9,576 nt of DNA from Clostridium sp. CAG:411 (lineage in GTDB: Bacteria > Bacillota > Clostridia > Lachnospirales > Lachnospiraceae): positions 1 to 9,576 of the forward strand of contig FR899679.1 in the NCBI GenBank assembly GCA_000437275.1, written 5' to 3'. The notes under the pieces are model-generated. The model was not told the origin of the DNA and did no database searches. It saw only the letters and a list, made by a program, of their open reading frames with translations. Both the position numbers and the translations under genes were made by a program. This document shows, piece after piece, positions 6,873 through 9,576 of the stretch (position 1 is the first letter of the stretch; each line of letters starts with the position of its first letter).

Positions 6873-8098
6873 CGTGTCACCTCCAATCGATACATACGGG
6901 TACAAAGTGCAATCAATTCCAAAATAAAGGTAGTAAGAAGCAATTTTCCCAAAGCTACAAGTGAAAAGCTTTTTGTTAAGCAACCAGATGCATATTGAAA
7001 AAGTATACGGGTAGGCAAAAGATGGGAAAGGTTTTGTATACTATTTGGCAGCATGGAAAAAGGATAAAAATAACCGGACAAATAGCCCATTAACAAAATG
7101 CTGATAAATAAGAACAAAATCCCTGCCACTGAATCTGGAATAAGTTCATATATAACGTGAAAGAAAGCTGCAATTAATGGAATTGCTAATAAAACAGGTA
7201 AAAAAGCCCTCATCCATTCTACAAAAGTAGTCTGCTGAAGAATGGTGATAGGTAGGAGGGGAGCAACAAGAGAAAGAATCAGGGAAAGCATAAGAAACAA
7301 TAAGCATAAATTACCGCAGCATGCCAGTTGTTTTGCTAAAAATTGCAATGGAATGCTTAATCCTGATTGGGCTAACTTTAATTGTAAAAGCTTCTTTTCT
7401 GGTCGGAAACAGCTAGGACTTAACAATCCACAGGATAGAAGTAGAAGCAATAATCCTACCGTAAAATAATATTCTGTATAGGAAAGACCTTGTTCGGCTT
7501 CCAGCGTTTCTATAGAAAAGATACTATGTCGTGTTAGTAGTCGATTAATATATTTAATATTTAAGTTACGCTCGTCCTTGCTTTGATTTGGCAGACGGTG
7601 TATAGCATAGTAATCGTTCATAGTATAGATGGCTGCCTCTGTTTCCAGCATAATAGATGAAACAGCCTCGCTTAGCTGCCGCATCATAAGCGTGGTAATA
7701 GAAGGGTCACTTCCACTAAAACGAAGAACAATTGGTTCGTCCGTTCCATCTATTAAAGAGGAAATATAGTTTTTAGGAATAAGAAAGGCGATGTCAATTT
7801 TCTTTTTTTCTAAAAGTGTAGAAACCTGTTCTTTTTCGATTAAGGTAAATGTATAATTATTTTTTAGATTATCCATGTTTTTCAGTAATCCCATAAAAAA
7901 GTCCATGTAAGGCTCGTCTTTTTCTGTGGCAACACCGATTACAGCGGGAGATGTGGCATGTTCCTTTTTCTGTGTTTGCCAGCTAAATAATAAAAGCACA
8001 GTAACGCAAAAAAGGGCAAAGGTACCAAGTAAAATTGTGGGAAACGATTGAAGTGCTTTCTTATATTCCAGTTTTAGGTAGGTTTTAAAAAGTTTCAT
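6869..8098 (-). CDS. ABC-2 type permease, first of a pair
   Basis: This protein of 409 aa has the same plan as the permease downstream of it: a basic N-terminus, a first helix (about 20-40), a soluble domain (about 41-208) and five helices near 211-229, 256-279, 298-316, 322-345 and 379-400. The segment PTRILFQYASG (362-372) before the last helix matches the usual ABC-2 pattern, in which a P-x-x-Y/F motif precedes the final helix. The ribosome site AAGGAAAGGAA lies just before ATG, in the 18-bp gap after the ATPase gene. Its TGA overlaps the next start codon. The paired permeases with one ATPase suggest a heterodimeric exporter; the two proteins have diverged considerably. What is exported is not apparent. 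Confidence 0.9.
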   Translation of the reverse strand: MKLFKTYLKLEYKKALQSFPTILLGTFALFCVTVLLLFSWQTQKKEHATSPAVIGVATEKDEPYMDFFMGLLKNMDNLKNNYTFTLIEKEQVSTLLEKKKIDIAFLIPKNYISSLIDGTDEPIVLRFSGSDPSITTLMMRQLSEAVSSIMLETEAAIYTMNDYYAIHRLPNQSKDERNLNIKYINRLLTRHSIFSIETLEAEQGLSYTEYYFTVGLLLLLLSCGLLSPSCFRPEKKLLQLKLAQSGLSIPLQFLAKQLACCGNLCLLFLMLSLILSLVAPLLPITILQQTTFVEWMRAFLPVLLAIPLIAAFFHVIYELIPDSVAGILFLFISILLMGYLSGYFYPFSMLPNSIQNLSHLLPTRILFQYASGCLTKSFSLVALGKLLLTTFILELIALCTRMYRLEVTR

Positions 8099-8116
8099 GC
8101 AGAATTCCTTTCCTTA

Positions 8117-8803
8117 TCATGACATGCCTTTGAGCAGGGCATTTAGATCTCCATTATATTCAAATTCAGTAAGTGTACCATTGCGTAATAGGAAAATATG
8201 ATCGCACAGTGCGATTTCAGGTTCTTCATGGGTGGCAATGATAACAATATTCCCTGCGGATTTATAGGATTTTAGATAAGAAAGAATCTCTTCCTTGCAA
8301 GGTAAATCAAGAGCGGCACCGGGTTCATCCAACAAAAGAATTTGTGGATTACATGCCAAGGCACATCCGATGGTGAGACGTTTTTTCATGCCGCCAGATA
8401 AGTGTTTTACTTTCTTCTTTAAAAAAGAAGGAATGGAGAGCATAGCAAGCGAACCTTCTTCCAATTCTTTGTTTAACTGTAAAGGGCTATTACTGTACCA
8501 CAGTTTTAAATTATCGTAAACTGTTAGTTCTTCTATAAGCGGATTTTCCTGTGGGACATATCCGATAACGGGTTGTTGAGATGTAGTTGCATCTTCGTAA
8601 AAAGCGTGAATAGTACCTGAATTAGGTGTTTGAATACCTGCCAGTAAGGTGAGAAGGGTGGATTTTCCACAACCATTTGTGCCTAGAATTCCAATACATT
8701 CGCCCGCTTTGGCAGTAAAATTAATATCTTTTAAAACCGTTTGTTTTCCATGTCGATAGGTTTTGTTCAAATTTGAAACTTGTAAGTGAATAGTTTGATT
8801 CAT
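8117..8803 (-). CDS. ABC transporter ATP-binding protein (CcmA/NatA-like)
   Basis: This 228-aa ATPase subunit has a complete motif set: aromatic A-loop Y16, Walker A GTNGCGKST (41-49), Q-loop Q85 in GYVPQEN, signature LSGGM (135-139), Walker B ILLLDEP (155-161), D-loop ALDL (164-167) and H-loop H192. It is the first gene of a three-gene leftward operon and presumably powers the two permeases that follow. A promoter lies at 8864-8892. ATG 8803 has no Shine-Dalgarno next to it; the only good one (AAGGAG, complement of 8849-8854) is 45 nt upstream. The frame is open upstream without a usable ATG, GTG or TTG, so 8803 remains the best start, and the family alignment around NLNKTY supports it. Confidence 0.92.
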   Translation of the reverse strand: MNQTIHLQVSNLNKTYRHGKQTVLKDINFTAKAGECIGILGTNGCGKSTLLTLLAGIQTPNSGTIHAFYEDATTSQQPVIGYVPQENPLIEELTVYDNLKLWYSNSPLQLNKELEEGSLAMLSIPSFLKKKVKHLSGGMKKRLTIGCALACNPQILLLDEPGAALDLPCKEEILSYLKSYKSAGNIVIIATHEEPEIALCDHIFLLRNGTLTEFEYNGDLNALLKGMS

Positions 8804-8857
8804 AATAAAAATAAGTAACAGTATAAGAAATAATACGGTTACAAAATTCTCCTTTTT
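8804..8857 (-). promoter_or_regulatory. Leader with 5'-terminal Shine-Dalgarno and hairpin
   Basis: With transcription starting near 8857, AAGGAG (complement of 8849-8854) would lie within the first ten nucleotides. Next comes a stem in which 8833-8842 pairs with 8815-8824 (9 of 10 positions, 8-nt loop), then an AT-rich stretch and the ATG of the ATPase. An SD-like site at the very 5' end resembles the Stab-SD elements that protect some Bacillus mRNAs by ribosome binding. A TTG followed directly by TAA lies just after the SD (a start-stop pair). The palindrome could also be an operator. Confidence 0.4.
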
Positions 8858-8863
8858 CTTCTC

Positions 8864-8892
8864 ACTTTAGCAGTAGATTGTGCTATTGTCAA
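8864..8892 (-). promoter_or_regulatory. Promoter of the leftward ABC operon
   Basis: On the minus strand a perfect TTGACA (8892 to 8887) and TAAAGT (8869 to 8864) are 17 bp apart, and TGC just before the -10 supplies an extended -10 TG. The start is expected near 8857. Confidence 0.78.
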
Positions 8893-8896
8893 GATT

Positions 8897-8974
8897 CTAC
8901 CTGAGCATAGATGTCAGACGATTCGTTATAAGCGGATTTTTTTGCGGAACATAACCAATGATGGGGTGGCGTAG
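8897..8974 (-). pseudogene. Relic of an ABC ATPase gene (Q-loop region)
   Basis: Read on the minus strand this stretch gives HPIIGYVPQKNPLI (from 8968 downward), which matches QPVIGYVPQENPLI (77-90) of the intact ATPase encoded nearby. The match then decays (TNRLTSMLR) and ends in TAG at 8897-8899. At the DNA level, about 8926-8965 against about 8533-8572 agree at roughly three of four bases, and several differences are synonymous. No Walker A, signature or Walker B part is present. It is a broken remnant of a duplicated or related ATPase gene. The promoter of the intact operon begins 5 bp beyond the relic's stop. Confidence 0.75.
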
Positions 8975-9012
8975 TTGTATAATATGAAATATTTTTATAT
9001 TGTTGTGATGTA

Positions 9013-9057
9013 ACTAAAAAACATGCACATAGCCTTAATTGGCCTTCTGTGCATGTT
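9013..9057 (-). terminator. Intrinsic terminator overlapping the plsC 3' end
   Basis: On the minus strand AACATGCACA (9057 to 9048) pairs perfectly with TGTGCATGTT (9029 to 9020) and is followed by TTTTTTAG (9021 to 9014). The first arm lies inside the last codons of the acyltransferase gene and the stop codon lies in the loop. Confidence 0.8.
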
Positions 9058-9576
9058 CAATGGCATCTACTATTTTTTTTCGAGTGAGCACAGCGACTTC
9101 CTTGGTGCTCATATCCTTATATTCTTCATAATAAATAGGAGGAAGAAAATGTACTTGTGTAGTAACAGATCGTAAAGAATTTAACTCAAAAGGTTTGTAA
9201 GAATCAATTAGAGCTACTGGAACAATCGGACTTTTGGATTTAATTGCACACTGAAAAGAACCAGGAGAAAACTCATGTACTTTATTACGGTTATGATAGT
9301 AGCCACCCTCTGGAAAGATAATATAGCGGCGCCCTTCTGCTACTTCTGAAATAACATTTAAAATACCTTTTACTTGTGTTCTTGCAGTGGATTTGTCCAG
9401 ACGTGTTCCCTGGATGAGTGTGATAAATTGGTCTGCGATTGGTAAGTGGGAACGTTGCTCGTCAATAACGACCGTACATGGCTTCTGATGTGAAGTCATA
9501 ATACCAAGAGCATCATATTTTCCCTGATGGTTGGCAAACATTACATAACCGCCAGTGGCAGGGAAATGTTCCGTTC
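9035..9576 (-). CDS. plsC: Lysophospholipid acyltransferase, PlsC family (N-terminus outside window)
   Basis: Enzymes of this family add an acyl chain to lysophosphatidic acid or related lysolipids at the inner face of the membrane, making phosphatidic acid. The frame runs open through the window edge, and residues before the first internal Met (EHFPATGGYV) fit the family, so the gene continues to the right; about 180 codons are visible. Motifs in order are the catalytic HX4D block in ANHQGKYDALG, the glycerol-phosphate-binding FPEGGYYHNR, which differs from the usual FPEGTRS, then SPGSFQCA and the SPIVPVAL strand. A terminator overlaps the last codons, so it is the final gene of its unit. 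Assignment to sn-1-acylglycerol-3-phosphate rather than another lysolipid acceptor is by family only. Confidence 0.88.
   Translation of the reverse strand, partial: TEHFPATGGYVMFANHQGKYDALGIMTSHQKPCTVVIDEQRSHLPIADQFITLIQGTRLDKSTARTQVKGILNVISEVAEGRRYIIFPEGGYYHNRNKVHEFSPGSFQCAIKSKSPIVPVALIDSYKPFELNSLRSVTTQVHFLPPIYYEEYKDMSTKEVAVLTRKKIVDAIEHAQKAN

Noticed and set aside
6873..6983. 37-codon N-terminal extension of the second leftward permease
   Set aside because: It lies inside the upstream permease gene; ATG 6872 has a strong GGAGGTGA and an ATGA overlap.

Overview
The window looks like chromosomal DNA of a low-GC Bacillota member, most likely an anaerobic clostridium of the Lachnospiraceae type. 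The reasons are the AT-rich base composition, strong GGAGG-type ribosome sites, TTGACA/TATAAT-type promoters, the deoB-deoD nucleoside salvage pair and short YtrA-type GntR regulators embedded in ABC exporter operons. The genus assignment is inference; no marker gene is present.

Left end (1-2431): a perfect 24-bp inverted repeat opens the window. It is followed by a gene-free stretch with a good promoter (115-143) and a long leader that can fold into several stem-loops. Then come deoB (phosphopentomutase) and deoD (purine nucleoside phosphorylase), and an intrinsic terminator. PNP releases (deoxy)ribose-1-phosphate from purine nucleosides and DeoB converts it to the 5-phosphate for central metabolism.

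Centre (2433-5681, + strand): a promoter whose -10 lies inside a long palindrome of the YtrA operator type drives a five-gene operon. The order is ABC ATPase, GntR repressor, second ABC ATPase and two ABC-2-like membrane proteins. The regulator probably controls its own operon. The second membrane protein looks C-terminally truncated, and it ends 18 bp from a convergent operon with no visible terminator between them.

Right (5700-8892, - strand): a second, unrelated ABC export operon reads leftward. It encodes a CcmA/NatA-like ATPase followed by two six-helix permeases, each with a large extracytoplasmic domain. Its promoter is clear, but its leader is odd: a Shine-Dalgarno sequence sits almost at the transcript 5' end, 45 nt and one hairpin before the start codon. 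Just upstream lies a short relic of a related ABC ATPase gene. At the far right edge (9013-9576, - strand) is the C-terminal part of a PlsC-type lysophospholipid acyltransferase with a terminator overlapping its last codons.

There are no tRNA, rRNA, CRISPR, insertion-sequence or phage genes. The notable material is regulatory and evolutionary: the structured deo leader, the YtrA-type switch, the truncated permease at the convergent junction, the ATPase relic and the unusual leader of the second exporter operon. The cargo of both exporters cannot be told from the sequence.
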